Positions 39,557 to 48,835 of a stretch of 64,000 nt of DNA are shown piece after piece (position 1 is the stretch's first letter; every line of letters starts with the position of its first letter). Source of the DNA: Streptococcus pasteurianus. GTDB lineage: Bacteria > Bacillota > Bacilli > Lactobacillales > Streptococcaceae. The translations under genes were made by a program, and so were the position numbers. The notes under the pieces are model-generated. The model was not told the DNA's origin. It was given only the letters and a program-made list of their open reading frames with translations, and did not search any database. The DNA is taken from the NCBI RefSeq assembly GCF_004843545.1, contig NZ_CP039457.1, positions 340,501-404,500 on the forward strand, written 5' to 3'.

Positions 39557-40174
39557 ATGACAATAGATGTTTGGGATATTTTAAGTATTATCGGAACGAT
39601 TGCTTTTGCACTTTCAGGAGCTATTGTTGCCATGGAAGAAGATTTTGACATTCTAGGATTATTTATCTTAGGATTTGTAACAGCTTTTGGTGGTGGTGCC
39701 ATTCGTAATCTTTTAATAGGATTACCCATTAGTGCGCTTTGGTCGCAAGGTCAAGCATTTTATTTTGCCTTGATTGCTATGCTATTTATCATGGTATTTC
39801 CAAACATCATTACTCATAAAGGTTGGAGAAAGGCAGAAGTATTGACGGATGCTATCGGGTTAGCGGCGTTTAGTGTGCAAGGGGCTATGTATGCGGTGAA
39901 ATTGCATCAACCCTTGAGTGCAGTCATTGTTGCGGCAGTTTTGACCGGTGCAGGTGGTGGTATTGTTCGTGATGTTTTAGCCGGGAGAAAACCTGGGGTG
40001 TTACGAAGCGAAGTTTATGCAGGTTGGTCAATTTTAGCAGCGCTAGCGATTTACTTTAAAATCGTCCATAACGATTCAGGTTATTATTTGCTTGTTTTGA
40101 TTCTGACCATCTTACGTATGATAGGTTACTGGCGTCAATGGCATTTGCCAAAAATTAAACGGAAGGTCACTTAG
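39557..40174 (+). CDS. TRIC/UPF0126 family membrane protein
   Basis: A 205-residue membrane protein with seven hydrophobic segments in two similar halves. Each has a glycine-rich motif (FVTAFGGGAIRNLLIG and VLTGAGGGIVRDVLAGRKPGVL), typical of the YadS/TRIC cation-channel family. The physiological role in bacteria is unsettled. It is followed after two bases by a HAD phosphatase gene, probably an operon. Confidence 0.88.
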   Translation: MTIDVWDILSIIGTIAFALSGAIVAMEEDFDILGLFILGFVTAFGGGAIRNLLIGLPISALWSQGQAFYFALIAMLFIMVFPNIITHKGWRKAEVLTDAIGLAAFSVQGAMYAVKLHQPLSAVIVAAVLTGAGGGIVRDVLAGRKPGVLRSEVYAGWSILAALAIYFKIVHNDSGYYLLVLILTILRMIGYWRQWHLPKIKRKVT

Positions 40175-40176
40175 AA

Positions 40177-40989
40177 ATGATTAAATTAATTGCAATTGAT
40201 TTAGACGGAACTTTACTCAATTCAGATAAAAAAATTCCTGATGAAAATGTCAAAGCTATTCAAAAAGCTGCTAAAGCAGGTGTGAAAATTGTTCTTTGTA
40301 CAGGACGACCAAAATCAGGGATTCTGCCTTATTTTGAACGACTTGGCTTGACTGATGAAGAATATATTATTATGAATAATGGCTGCAGTATTTACAATAC
40401 TAAGAATTGGGAGCTTGTCAGTTATGCCCAAGTGAATAATGACGAATTGGACAAACTAGACCAAGCGGTTGAGGGCTATCCAGAGGTTTGCTTGACATTG
40501 ACAGGCGAAAAACATTATTATGCCGTTGGAAGCGAAGTGCCAGAATTGGTTCAATATGATGCAGGGCTTGTTTTCGATATAGCTAAAGCTGTTAGCATTG
40601 ATGAATTGAAAGCTAGTTCAGAAATTATCTTCCAAGCCATGTATATGGCAAGAGCGCCTTATTTAGACCTATTCCAAGAAGCTAAAGAAAGTGCCTTGGC
40701 ACCTGAATTTAGCGTGGTGCGCAGTCAAGAATACATCTTTGAAATTATGCCGAAAGGTTATACAAAAGCCACTGCTCTTAAAGCTTTGTCAGAAAAACTT
40801 GGCTTTACTCCAGCAGAAGTAATGGCAATCGGTGATGCTGCTAACGACATTGAAATGCTAGAATTTGCTGATAACAGTGTTGCCATGGGAAATGCGACTG
40901 ACGAAGTCAAAGCGCTTTGCCGCTACGAAACAACAACCAACGACCAAGCAGGCGTAGCCCAAGCCATTTACGATTATGTGTTGAAATAA
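40177..40989 (+). CDS. Cof-type HAD-superfamily phosphatase
   Basis: A 270-residue sugar-phosphatase-like protein. Motif I is AIDLDGTLLNSDKK, motif II LCTGRP/MNNG, the motif III Lys lies in GYTKATAL, and motif IV is AIGDAANDIEMLEFA. It resembles YidA. It starts two bases after the TRIC gene. The substrate is not defined. Confidence 0.88.
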   Translation: MIKLIAIDLDGTLLNSDKKIPDENVKAIQKAAKAGVKIVLCTGRPKSGILPYFERLGLTDEEYIIMNNGCSIYNTKNWELVSYAQVNNDELDKLDQAVEGYPEVCLTLTGEKHYYAVGSEVPELVQYDAGLVFDIAKAVSIDELKASSEIIFQAMYMARAPYLDLFQEAKESALAPEFSVVRSQEYIFEIMPKGYTKATALKALSEKLGFTPAEVMAIGDAANDIEMLEFADNSVAMGNATDEVKALCRYETTTNDQAGVAQAIYDYVLK

Positions 40990-40995
40990 CAAGTG

Positions 40996-41030
40996 AACCT
41001 GATTGATATGACTCAATCAGGTTTTTATTT
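40996..41030. terminator. Terminator after the HAD gene
   Basis: AACCTGATTGA (40996-41006) pairs perfectly with TCAATCAGGTT (41013-41023), followed by TTTATTT. Confidence 0.8.
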
Positions 41031-41342
41031 GATAAAAATGGTTCTGTGGTGGCTAAGTCCTGCCTGACCAAATGTTTTGGCTACCTGTTTCCAGCTTTCT
41101 TTACTACTCGGTGTGGCTTCTTTCAAATCTTTAACCAATAATTTAATGTTCTTTTTCCATTGGCTACCTGTATCTGCCATGTAAACGCCGTCCAGAGTTT
41201 GCGTAATCGTGTAAAGGGAGTCAAGACATTCTTTTATGGTAATCTCTCTTAATTCCTTATGCTTTAATAGTGCCAACAAGGCTTCTCTGATTGTTAATCG
41301 AGTTTTTAAGGTTCTACAATTTAATTTTTCTTCTATTGCCAT
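41025..41342 (-). CDS. Short protein with a TetR-like N-terminal remnant
   Basis: A 105-residue ORF. Residues 12-40 (LKTRLTIREALLALLKHKEL then REITIKECL) resemble the first helices of a TetR DNA-binding domain, but the recognition helix is missing. The rest (KKNIKLLVKDLKEATPSS to the end) matches nothing I recognise. It is likely a remnant or fusion made by deletion, whose expression is uncertain. It is 150 bases from a complete TetR gene on the same strand. Confidence 0.4.
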   Translation of the reverse strand: MAIEEKLNCRTLKTRLTIREALLALLKHKELREITIKECLDSLYTITQTLDGVYMADTGSQWKKNIKLLVKDLKEATPSSKESWKQVAKTFGQAGLSHHRTIFIK

Positions 41343-41449
41343 AATCTACCCCTTTAAAATCAACAAATGTATAGTTTGTGATTTGATTTTAGAACAAATG
41401 TTTACTTTTGCCAAAGAAAAAATGTAATCAAGATTAGGTAATTCACCCA

Positions 41450-41485
41450 AAATAAAATCCCTCCAACCAAATCGTGGTTAGAGGG
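41450..41485 (-). terminator. Terminator of the TetR gene
   Basis: On the minus strand CCCTCTAACCA pairs with TGGTTGGAGGG (41475-41485 and 41459-41469), followed by a T-rich tail. Confidence 0.7.
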
Positions 41486-41492
41486 GGTCTTT

Positions 41493-42050
41493 TCATAAGA
41501 AAAGGGGTAAACCAATAGCGGCTACTTCTTCGGCAGGAATTCGCATATCGTCGGCTACCCAGTTTGAGAGTACCGAGATAATGGCATTACTCCAGAAAGA
41601 ATTAGTGTAGCGAGAATCATGCTTTTTCTTGAAACGTTGATAAGCTTTTAAGCGTTTAGAAACGATACTTGTTAATAGCTTTTCAAGGTGTTGTTCAAAA
41701 ATCATTCGTAAAACGTTGGCTTCCTTTTTCGCCTCCGTCAATATGAAAAGCCACGCTTGGGAGAGCTGTGTCTTTAAATCGAAATTTTTGATGCCTCGAA
41801 AAATACGGCGAACAATTTGCGTTAAAATAGATTCAAGAATGGCTTCCTTAGATTTGTAATTTCGATAGAAAGCATTACGTGAAACGCCAGCTTTAGCGAC
41901 GAGTTCAGAAATCGTAATTTGATTTAGTGGTTTCTTTTCAAGAAGAAGTAAAAGCGCAGTTTCAAGTGATTCACGCGTTAATTTTCGTGACTCCTTGTTG
42001 GACACCTGCAAATTTTGCAAGGATTTTTGTGAAATTGTTTTTTCCGTCAT
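41493..42050 (-). CDS. TetR/AcrR-family transcriptional regulator
   Basis: A 185-residue regulator with an N-terminal HTH (about residues 25-72, LETALLLLLEKKPLNQITIS and AGVSRNAFYRNYKSKEAILE). The C-terminal ligand domain is of unknown specificity. It is divergent from degV, 130 bases away, which is a candidate target. Confidence 0.85.
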   Translation of the reverse strand: MTEKTISQKSLQNLQVSNKESRKLTRESLETALLLLLEKKPLNQITISELVAKAGVSRNAFYRNYKSKEAILESILTQIVRRIFRGIKNFDLKTQLSQAWLFILTEAKKEANVLRMIFEQHLEKLLTSIVSKRLKAYQRFKKKHDSRYTNSFWSNAIISVLSNWVADDMRIPAEEVAAIGLPLFL

Positions 42051-42183
42051 GACAAAATCCTCTCACTTGTGACGTCTGATTGTTTTTGATAGCTAAGATA
42101 AAGGCTCTAATGATATAATTTTAGGAGAAAATACTTTGTTTGTCAAATAATATCAAAATCAAAAGAAATGGAGGAAAAGAGAT

Positions 42184-43029
42184 TTGACTTGGAAAATTGT
42201 GACAGATTCTGGCTGTGATATTAAACATATCGAAGCTATCGCAGACCACACAGAATTTCAAAATGTCCCTCTAACAATACAGATTGGCTCAGAAATTTTT
42301 GTGGATGATGAAGGGTTAGATGTCGATAATATGATGGCAAGTGTGTATGCAAGTCCTACATCATCAAAATCAAGTTGCCCAAGCCCAGATGCCTTCTTAC
42401 AAGCCTACCAAGGCGCTGAAAATGTCATTGCTATTACGATTACAGGAAATTTATCAGGAAGTCAAAACAGCGCTCAAGTGGCTAAAAATATGCTTCTTGA
42501 AGAACACCCAAATGTTAATATTCATGTGATTGACTCACTATCTGCAGGCGGTGAAATTGACTTGATTGTTTTAGAGTTAAACCGTCTAATTGCTAAAGGT
42601 CTCAGCTTTGATGAGGTGGTCGAAGCGATTACTGCTTACCAAGCTAAGACCAAATTACTCTTTATTCTTGCTCGTGTGGATAACTTGGTGAAAAATGGTC
42701 GCTTGAGCAAATTGATTGGTAAAGTTATCGGACTTCTTAACATTCGTATGGTCGGAAAAGCTAGTGACGAAGGGACTTTAGAGCTTCTTCACAAGGCAAG
42801 AGGTCAGAAAAAAGCTGTTCAAGCAACAATCGATGAAATGTTCAAAGAAGGTTATCAAGGTGGTAAAGTCATGATTACTCACGCCAACAATGAAAAAGCT
42901 TGCCAACAGCTAAGTGATAAAATCAAAGAGAAATACCCTCAAGCCGATATCACATTTATCAAAGCTTCAGGACTTTGTAGCTTCTATGGTGAAGATGGTG
43001 GTATCTTATTAGGATACGAAACAAAATAA
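42184..43029 (+). CDS. DegV-family fatty-acid-binding protein
   Basis: A 281-residue DegV protein. Members of this family (FakB type) bind fatty acids for phosphorylation by FakA. The start is TTG 42184 after TGGAGGAAAAGAGAT. Motifs are MTWKIVTDSGCD, SSKSSCPSPDAF, ITITGNLSGSQNSAQ and IDSLSAGGEIDL. The gene is monocistronic with a strong terminator. Confidence 0.9.
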   Translation: MTWKIVTDSGCDIKHIEAIADHTEFQNVPLTIQIGSEIFVDDEGLDVDNMMASVYASPTSSKSSCPSPDAFLQAYQGAENVIAITITGNLSGSQNSAQVAKNMLLEEHPNVNIHVIDSLSAGGEIDLIVLELNRLIAKGLSFDEVVEAITAYQAKTKLLFILARVDNLVKNGRLSKLIGKVIGLLNIRMVGKASDEGTLELLHKARGQKKAVQATIDEMFKEGYQGGKVMITHANNEKACQQLSDKIKEKYPQADITFIKASGLCSFYGEDGGILLGYETK

Positions 43030-43034
43030 ACGTT

Positions 43035-43070
43035 AAAACACCCAAGATGAATATCAGTCTTGGGTGTTTT
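43035..43070. terminator. Bidirectional terminator between degV and ygjV
   Basis: AAAACACCCAAGA (43035-43047) pairs with TCTTGGGTGTTTT (43058-43070). The last codons and stop of the ygjV-like gene lie inside it. Confidence 0.85.
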
Positions 43071-43569
43071 GTGTATGACGATTTAAGCCACTGTATTTTT
43101 TAATAGCAATAAGTGTTGTAATTGTGATGACCACGTCCATAACTAAAGCAGGATAGGCTTTAATGGTGAAGTCGTATAAAGACCAAAGTAGCATATTCTC
43201 AACCGTTACCCAGCGAAGCCATTGTACCTTATCAGTCAAAAAAGAAACGATAGTATAAGATACTGATGAAATCAAAGGTAAACAGCCGATTAATCCTAAA
43301 TTATTGACATGCATGCCTAATGTTACTTGAATGATAACGAGGAGAACAGTTGTATAAATTGAATCCCATTTCTTAATCATGAGCGTATTTCGAATAATAG
43401 AAACACTGATAGAAATAGCTCCCGTATAGCCACCCAACAAAAAATTGGCAACCATGGTAAAGAAATAATCAGATAGTTGCCAACTCAACATGCTTTTCTT
43501 AGTTTTGGCAAAAGATGAGATTGCTAAACAAGTTGCGCCAATGGCTGAAAAGATAAGCCCGATTGACAT
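43054..43569 (-). CDS. YgjV-family inner-membrane protein
   Basis: A 171-residue membrane protein with about five hydrophobic segments. The start MSIGLIFSAIGATCLAISSF and the motif SDYFFTMVANFLLGGYTGAI are typical of the YgjV family of unknown function. It follows the Ala/Ser-rich protein by five bases on the same strand. Its last residues (HTQNTQD) are encoded by one arm of the degV terminator, so the C-terminus may be an extension. Confidence 0.8.
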   Translation of the reverse strand: MSIGLIFSAIGATCLAISSFAKTKKSMLSWQLSDYFFTMVANFLLGGYTGAISISVSIIRNTLMIKKWDSIYTTVLLVIIQVTLGMHVNNLGLIGCLPLISSVSYTIVSFLTDKVQWLRWVTVENMLLWSLYDFTIKAYPALVMDVVITITTLIAIKKYSGLNRHTQNTQD

Positions 43570-43574
43570 AATAA

Positions 43575-44159
43575 TTAGTATCCGTAAGAATCGCTATTAG
43601 TGATAGTCGAATCAGAATAAGTATTACCGTAAGTGCTGTATGTTGAATTACCTGAAGTAGTATTGTTTTGTGTAGTTGCTGCTGCGATAGCGTTAGAAAC
43701 AGCATCCAAACGAGCTTGAAGTTGGTCTTTGACGGTTTCATTTGTTAGAACATCAATTGCTGCTTGTGCCGCAGTGACATTTGCGCTTGTTTGTTCAGAT
43801 TCTGCCGTTGCAACAGCTGTTTCCGCATTGCTTTCATTGGTTACTTCAGCAGAGACAGCATCCAATTGTGATTGTAAATCTGTTTTTTTACTTTCATCAG
43901 AAAGTTTATTAATCGCTGCTTGTGCATTAGTAACAGCTTCTGATGTCGGATTAGCTTGTGCTTCTGCGAGTAAGGATGCCGCTTTAGCTTCTAAATCTTC
44001 TTCACTAGTAGTAGACGAAGAAGATGAGGTAGCAGTAGTTGCTTGTGAAGTTGAGTTGCTGGCATAGCTGTTACCAAAGATTAGGTAGATACCAGCTCCA
44101 AAGGCAATTAAAATAATACTAAGAATGAGATAAGTAACTTCACTTTTTGAGTTTTTCAT
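43575..44159 (-). CDS. Membrane-anchored Ala/Ser/Thr-rich protein with internal repeats
   Basis: A 194-residue protein. The N-terminal transmembrane segment (about residues 9-31) is followed by a Ser/Thr/Ala-rich helical region. This has two similar repeats (VTNAQAAINKLSDESKKTDL then QSQLDAV, and VTAAQAAIDVLTNETVKDQL then QARLDAV), reminiscent of streptococcal surface modules. The C-terminus is a short Tyr/Ser/Asn tail (YGNTYSDSTITNSDSYGY) like that of the LCP protein. It is probably extracellular; function unknown. The IS30 element lies about 180 bases upstream. Confidence 0.7.
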   Translation of the reverse strand: MKNSKSEVTYLILSIILIAFGAGIYLIFGNSYASNSTSQATTATSSSSSTTSEEDLEAKAASLLAEAQANPTSEAVTNAQAAINKLSDESKKTDLQSQLDAVSAEVTNESNAETAVATAESEQTSANVTAAQAAIDVLTNETVKDQLQARLDAVSNAIAAATTQNNTTSGNSTYSTYGNTYSDSTITNSDSYGY

Positions 44160-44342
44160 GAAAGCTCCTTTTCCTTTTTATAAATTTAAAGATTCCTTCA
44201 ATAACATAGTGTTATTAGATAAGTTCAATGATGTTAAACTTCTGCGAGTAACAAAGCATCTTCGTATATTATAACATAGAAATAACAGCGCATTAATTTT
44301 TTTTGAAATTCTCTCAAAAATTTTATATATGATTAACATAAA

Positions 44343-45414
44343 GCCAAATTTCAAGTTCAAATTAGCCAGTCTGTAAAAACTCTTTAGGAGATTTATAATT
44401 GAATAGTTTCTTTGGATAGTTGTTAATCCAGTTTTCAATAAATGCGACTTGTTGTTGAGTCGCATTTTTGCTTCCCTTAGGCAACCAACGCCGGATGAGT
44501 CTATTATGATTCTCATTAGTACCACGCTCCCAAGAAGAATACGGGTGGGCATAGTAGATATGAGTAGGGTCAAAAACTTCTGCTAAACGACTGAACTCAG
44601 CCCCGTTATCAGCTGTGATAGAGTTCATTTGATAATCCTTGAGGATTGCTTTCAGAGCTTGATTGACTGAAAACGCGGACTTATCGGGAATGAGTCGAAT
44701 GATTTGATAACGACTCTTTCTATCGGTTAGAGTCAACAGACACTCGTTTTTTGCCCGTGTTTGAATAACTGTATCAATTTCAAAATCACCGATATTCTCA
44801 CGCTTATTAATGCTTTCTGGTCGTTCCTCAATAGACTTTCCAGCTGGCTTAAAATTGGGACTAGCATGCTTTTTCTTAGCTTTCTCTTGTCGAGGATAAA
44901 GCATATCAGCCTTGGTCAATCCTAAGTGTCCATGATGAATCCAGTAGTAAATGGTAGAGATGGGAACAGGTATCCCTTTTGACTTTATCATCATCTCGGG
45001 AGAGTATTTCTGTTCGATGTAGTGAGTTATCTTTTCTTTGAGTCCCTTGGTTAGGGAGACTTGTTTAACAGAACGTTTGCGATTGTTTTGATAGGCTTTT
45101 TGAGCAAAATCAGCTGAGTAGATCACTTCAAATTTTCCTTTACGCACTTGTTGTCTAACCTGACCACGTTTGACTTCGTTGTGAATGGTTTGAGGAGCTT
45201 TAGCTAATCTCCTAGCGATTTCACGGTTTGAGAGCCCTTCTTGAAGCCAACGTTCAATCATTCTACGTTCAGTTAGTGTTAAATGTTTACTTTTTGGTGT
45301 ATAATAGTTTTGCATCTCAGAGTCTTTCTAATTGTTGTTGTGGTGATTACAATTATATCTCTCTGAGATGTTTTTTGATACCCTTAGGTGGCTAACTTCA
45401 TTTTAGAACTTTCC
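44343..45414 (-). mobile_element. IS30-family insertion sequence, apparently intact, with 14-bp target duplication
   Basis: A 1,072-bp element. The left end starts GCCAAATTTCAAGTTCAAAT then TAGCCA. The reverse complement of the right end starts GGAAAGTTCTAAAATGAAGT then TAGCCA. The two align without gaps over 26 bases with 18 identities. The 14-base direct repeat ATGATTAACATAAA flanks it at 44329-44342 and 45415-45428. IS30 elements usually give 2-3 bp duplications, but long ones are known. Confidence 0.88.
44362..45315 (-). CDS. IS30-family transposase
   Basis: A 317-residue DDE transposase. The N-terminal HTH contains LTLTERRMIERWLQEGLSNR and REIARRLAKAPQTIHNEVKR. The catalytic core has the first Asp in DFEIDTVIQTR, the second in ITADNGAEF and the Glu in the segment around SWERGTNENHNRLIRRWLP. 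The frame is complete and spans nearly the whole element, so it looks functional. Confidence 0.92.
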   Translation of the reverse strand: MQNYYTPKSKHLTLTERRMIERWLQEGLSNREIARRLAKAPQTIHNEVKRGQVRQQVRKGKFEVIYSADFAQKAYQNNRKRSVKQVSLTKGLKEKITHYIEQKYSPEMMIKSKGIPVPISTIYYWIHHGHLGLTKADMLYPRQEKAKKKHASPNFKPAGKSIEERPESINKRENIGDFEIDTVIQTRAKNECLLTLTDRKSRYQIIRLIPDKSAFSVNQALKAILKDYQMNSITADNGAEFSRLAEVFDPTHIYYAHPYSSWERGTNENHNRLIRRWLPKGSKNATQQQVAFIENWINNYPKKLFNYKSPKEFLQTG

Positions 45415-45547
45415 ATGATTAACATAAATACTGTCCTTTAAAGTATTTTGAACGATCGAAAAAGGGCTCGTCTCTGTAAATTTATTATAAATTGAATGAA
45501 TTTTGATCTGGTAATATAAATTGTAATTATTAACTATACATAATGTG

Positions 45548-45589
45548 TTGACAAAAAACAAATAATATAATAAACTATAAGTGGTTATA
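45548..45589 (+). promoter_or_regulatory. Promoter and GntR operator of the gntR-agaS-lacD operon
   Basis: TTGACA (45548-45553), a 17-base spacer and TAAACT (45571-45576). The inverted repeat TATAAGTGGTTATA (45576-45589) overlaps the -10 end. The same sequence in inverse orientation, TATAACCACTTAATA, lies in the bgaC promoter at 49695-49709. Confidence 0.65.
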
Positions 45590-45607
45590 GCCAGAAAGGA
45601 GGAGAAC

Positions 45608-46336
45608 GTGCGCACTAAAAAAAATCAACCTCTTTATCTACAATTAGTAGATATGTTGGAATTGGAAATAAGAAATTCGATGTCTCCAAATGATAAGTTG
45701 TTATCTGAACGTGAGTTGAGTACGACTTATGATGTTAGTCGTATTACAGTAAGACAAGCTTTAAAAGAATTGGAGAGTAGAGGACTGATTTACAAAAAGC
45801 AAGGTAAGGGAACTTACGTTTCTGAAATAAAAGGACCTACTACAGATTTAGCGTCTGCCTATAGTTTCACTGAACATATGAAAGAATTAGGCAAAAAGCC
45901 GCAAACCGATTTATTATCGTTTGAAAAGATGCAGGTAACTCCTTATCTTTCAAAGCATTTGAATTTGGAAGTGGGAACAGATATGCTAGAATTTGAGCGT
46001 CTACGAAAGGCAGACGGCAAGCCTATGATGTTTGAAAGGACTTATGTACCTGCTAGCTTATTTTCAGATTTGAAAAAAGAAAGACTGCAAGATAAGCCAC
46101 TTTATGAAATTTTTTCAGAGGATTATAAGCAAATTATACGTCAGGCGGATGAAGAGTTCTATGCTAGTATAGCCCTTGATTACGAAGCAAAATTATTAGG
46201 AATCAAAAAGGGTGATCCTGTTTTACATATGGTACGTAAGACATTCAATGATAAAAATATGATTATTGAATTTACTTTCAGTATTGCGCGTGCTGATCAG
46301 TTTCGCTACCGAGTTATACATTATCCATCTAATTGA
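45608..46336 (+). CDS. GntR/HutC-family regulator of the GalNAc operon
   Basis: About 242 residues. The N-terminal winged helix (LYLQLVDMLELEIRN through VSRITVRQALKELESRGLIY) is followed by a UTRA effector domain ending SIARADQFRYRVIHYPSN, typical of amino-sugar-responsive regulators. GTG 45608 follows AAAGGAGGAGAAC. It heads an operon with agaS and lacD and probably binds the operator overlapping its own promoter, and perhaps that of bgaC. Confidence 0.85.
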   Translation: MRTKKNQPLYLQLVDMLELEIRNSMSPNDKLLSERELSTTYDVSRITVRQALKELESRGLIYKKQGKGTYVSEIKGPTTDLASAYSFTEHMKELGKKPQTDLLSFEKMQVTPYLSKHLNLEVGTDMLEFERLRKADGKPMMFERTYVPASLFSDLKKERLQDKPLYEIFSEDYKQIIRQADEEFYASIALDYEAKLLGIKKGDPVLHMVRKTFNDKNMIIEFTFSIARADQFRYRVIHYPSN

Positions 46337-46380
46337 TTAAAACCGTCTTCTATCTAATTTTAATCATGGAGGATTAGTAA

Positions 46381-47556
46381 ATGTTTAATTTATCTTTTGA
46401 AGAACTAAAAACTATGGGTGCCGAGATAACGACACGCGAGATAAAACAACAACCAGAACTCTGGCAAGAAGTATTTGATTATTTCATCAGTAAAAAGTCA
46501 GAAATTGAAGAGTTTCTAAAAAAAGTAGTTGTTTCTTCTGGTGGAAAAAAAGTAAAAGTAATTTTTACGGGAGCAGGGACTTCAGAGTATATCGGAGAAA
46601 CTATCTATGCCTATCTTCAAAAACACGGTGACACAGAACATTTTGACTTTTTAAGTATTGGAACAACAGATATTGTGTCATGTCCAGAGTATTATTTTTA
46701 CGAAAATGATACAGTATTACTAGTATCGTTTGCAAGAAGTGGAAATAGCCCAGAGAGTGTGGCAACTGTTAATTTAGCAGAACAATTAATTAATAATGTT
46801 TACCATTTAACAATAACTTGTGCTGCTGACGGTGCTCTCGCTAAAAGAGCTAAGGAACAACAAAATAACCTTCTACTCTTAATGCCTGAGCGGTCAAATG
46901 ATGCTGGTTTTGCTATGACAGGTAGTTTCTCTTGTATGATGTTGACATCTTTGTTAGTTTTTGATTTAAAAGCATCATTATCTGATAAAGAACGTTATAT
47001 CAAGGTAATAAGAGAACTTGCCAACGACGTTATTACGAGGGAAGAAGAACTCCAACATATTGTTTCAAAAGATTTTAATAGAATTGTTTATTTAGGCTCA
47101 GGTTGTTTAAAAGGGTTAACACACGAAGCACAATTAAAAATTTTAGAGTTAACTGCTGGACAAATTGCAACTCTTTATGATTCATCAATGGGATTTAGAC
47201 ATGGTCCAAAATCGTTTGTTGATGAGCAGACTATTGTTATTACGTTTGTTAATAATGATCCTTATGTTCGTCAGTATGACTTAGATATTTTAGAGGAAGT
47301 TTACACAGATCAAGTGGCAGTGGAGACTCTTGCAATTGCTCAAAAAGGAAAATCAAATTTTTCTGGAGATAAATTTGATTTTGTAGAAGCAGAGCTTTTG
47401 CCAGATGCTTACCTTGCATTTCCAATGATTTTTGTAGCTCAAATAATAGCTTTATTGTCATCTGTTAAGGTAAAAAATTTACCAGATACGCCGTCAGCTA
47501 CTGGAACAGTTAATCGAGTAGTTAAGGGTGTTACAATACATCCTTTTGAAAAATAG
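46381..47556 (+). CDS. agaS: SIS-domain galactosamine-6-phosphate deaminase/isomerase AgaS
   Basis: A 391-residue protein with two SIS domains. The first contains [17 protein letters not shown] and [20 protein letters not shown], and the second contains [33 protein letters not shown] is a marker of the AgaS branch. It converts galactosamine-6-phosphate into tagatose-6-phosphate and ammonia. It stands between a GntR regulator and lacD and would act on the product of the PTS encoded 4 kb downstream. Confidence 0.9.
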   Translation: MFNLSFEELKTMGAEITTREIKQQPELWQEVFDYFISKKSEIEEFLKKVVVSSGGKKVKVIFTGAGTSEYIGETIYAYLQKHGDTEHFDFLSIGTTDIVSCPEYYFYENDTVLLVSFARSGNSPESVATVNLAEQLINNVYHLTITCAADGALAKRAKEQQNNLLLLMPERSNDAGFAMTGSFSCMMLTSLLVFDLKASLSDKERYIKVIRELANDVITREEELQHIVSKDFNRIVYLGSGCLKGLTHEAQLKILELTAGQIATLYDSSMGFRHGPKSFVDEQTIVITFVNNDPYVRQYDLDILEEVYTDQVAVETLAIAQKGKSNFSGDKFDFVEAELLPDAYLAFPMIFVAQIIALLSSVKVKNLPDTPSATGTVNRVVKGVTIHPFEK

Positions 47557-47566
47557 GAGAAGCGAT

Positions 47567-48547
47567 ATGGTAGTATTAACACAAGAAAAACGTAACTTGC
47601 TTGAAAAGCTTAGTCGTGATGGCGTGATTTCTGCTTTGGCATTTGACCAACGAGGAGCACTTAAACGCATGATGGCAAACTATCAAACAGAAGAACCAAG
47701 TGTTGAACAAATCGAACAATTGAAAGCCCTGGTTTCAGAAGAATTGACACCGTATGCGTCATCTATTCTTCTTGACCCTGAGTATGGTTTGCCAGCAAGT
47801 AAGGTTCGTGATGCGGATTCAGGTCTCTTGTTAGCTTATGAAAAAACAGGTTACGATGCGACAACAACAAGTCGTTTACCAGATTGTTTGGTAGAATGGT
47901 CAGCTAAACGTCTTAAAGAAGCGGGAGCTGATGCAGTGAAATTCTTGCTTTATTATGACGTTGATGGTGATGAATACGTTAATCTTCAAAAACAAGCTTA
48001 TATCGAACGTATTGGTGCAGAATGTAAAGCTGAAGATGTGCCTTTCTTCCTTGAAATCTTAACTTATGATGAAACTATCTCTGATAATACAAGCGCAGCC
48101 TTTGCCAAAGTAAAACCTCACAAAGTTAACGAAGCCATGAAAGTTTTCTCTGATGCCCGCTTTGGTATTGATGTGCTCAAGGTTGAAGTCCCTGTCAACA
48201 TGACATATGTTGAAGGTTTTGCGGAAGGTGAAGTGGTTTACACTAAAGAAGAAGCCGCTAAAGCTTTCAAAGATCAAGAAGCAGCAAGTCATTTGCCATA
48301 TATCTATCTTAGCGCGGGTGTTTCAGCAAAACTTTTCCAAGAAACGTTGGTATTTGCGGCTGAGTCAGGTGCTAAATTCAACGGTGTCCTTTGTGGACGT
48401 GCTACTTGGGCTGGCTCTGTACAAGTGTATATCGAAGAAGGCGAAGCAGCAGCCCGTGATTGGTTAAGAACACAAGGACGTAAAAACATTGAAGAACTTA
48501 ATGAAGTCCTTGCCAAAACAGCTAGCTCTTGGACTGAGAAAGTGTAA
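47567..48547 (+). CDS. lacD: Tagatose-1,6-bisphosphate aldolase
   Basis: About 326 residues of the LacD family. Features are [44 protein letters not shown] and [15 protein letters not shown]. It cleaves tagatose-1,6-bisphosphate into two triose phosphates. ATG 47567 follows AATAGGAGAAGCGAT; an earlier ATG would overlap agaS. No lacC-type tagatose-6-phosphate kinase is beside it, so that step must be encoded elsewhere or done by another kinase. Confidence 0.93.
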   Translation: MVVLTQEKRNLLEKLSRDGVISALAFDQRGALKRMMANYQTEEPSVEQIEQLKALVSEELTPYASSILLDPEYGLPASKVRDADSGLLLAYEKTGYDATTTSRLPDCLVEWSAKRLKEAGADAVKFLLYYDVDGDEYVNLQKQAYIERIGAECKAEDVPFFLEILTYDETISDNTSAAFAKVKPHKVNEAMKVFSDARFGIDVLKVEVPVNMTYVEGFAEGEVVYTKEEAAKAFKDQEAASHLPYIYLSAGVSAKLFQETLVFAAESGAKFNGVLCGRATWAGSVQVYIEEGEAAARDWLRTQGRKNIEELNEVLAKTASSWTEKV

Positions 48548-48611
48548 GATAATAGTTACTTTGTTAGAGTATTAGTGATATCTTGCATATGAACTAAATA
48601 TATTATACAGG

Positions 48612-48644
48612 TGGGAAATTACAATATAGTGATTTCCCATTTTT
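48612..48644 (+). terminator. Terminator of the agaS-lacD operon
   Basis: TGGGAAAT (48612-48619) pairs with ATTTCCCA (48632-48639), followed by T's. Confidence 0.75.
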
Positions 48645-48835
48645 GTGTATTCGGTCTTATTAGTGAAAAATTATCGCTTCTATACTATTTATGCATCATG
48701 CAGTTTAAAGTTAGTAGGATGATAAGAGGTTATATCGTTATTTAGAGTTGATATGATGTCTAAACAACTAGGGGAATTGATCCTAAGGTTTTAGAATAAA
48801 ATAAGGTATCAGGATAGGAAAAATTTTTTGTTCAT

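Noticed and set aside
43729..44067. Plus-strand ORF of 112 codons antisense to the Ala/Ser-rich gene
   Set aside because: Its Ala/Val/Ser composition is the mirror of the repetitive real gene, and it lacks a start context.
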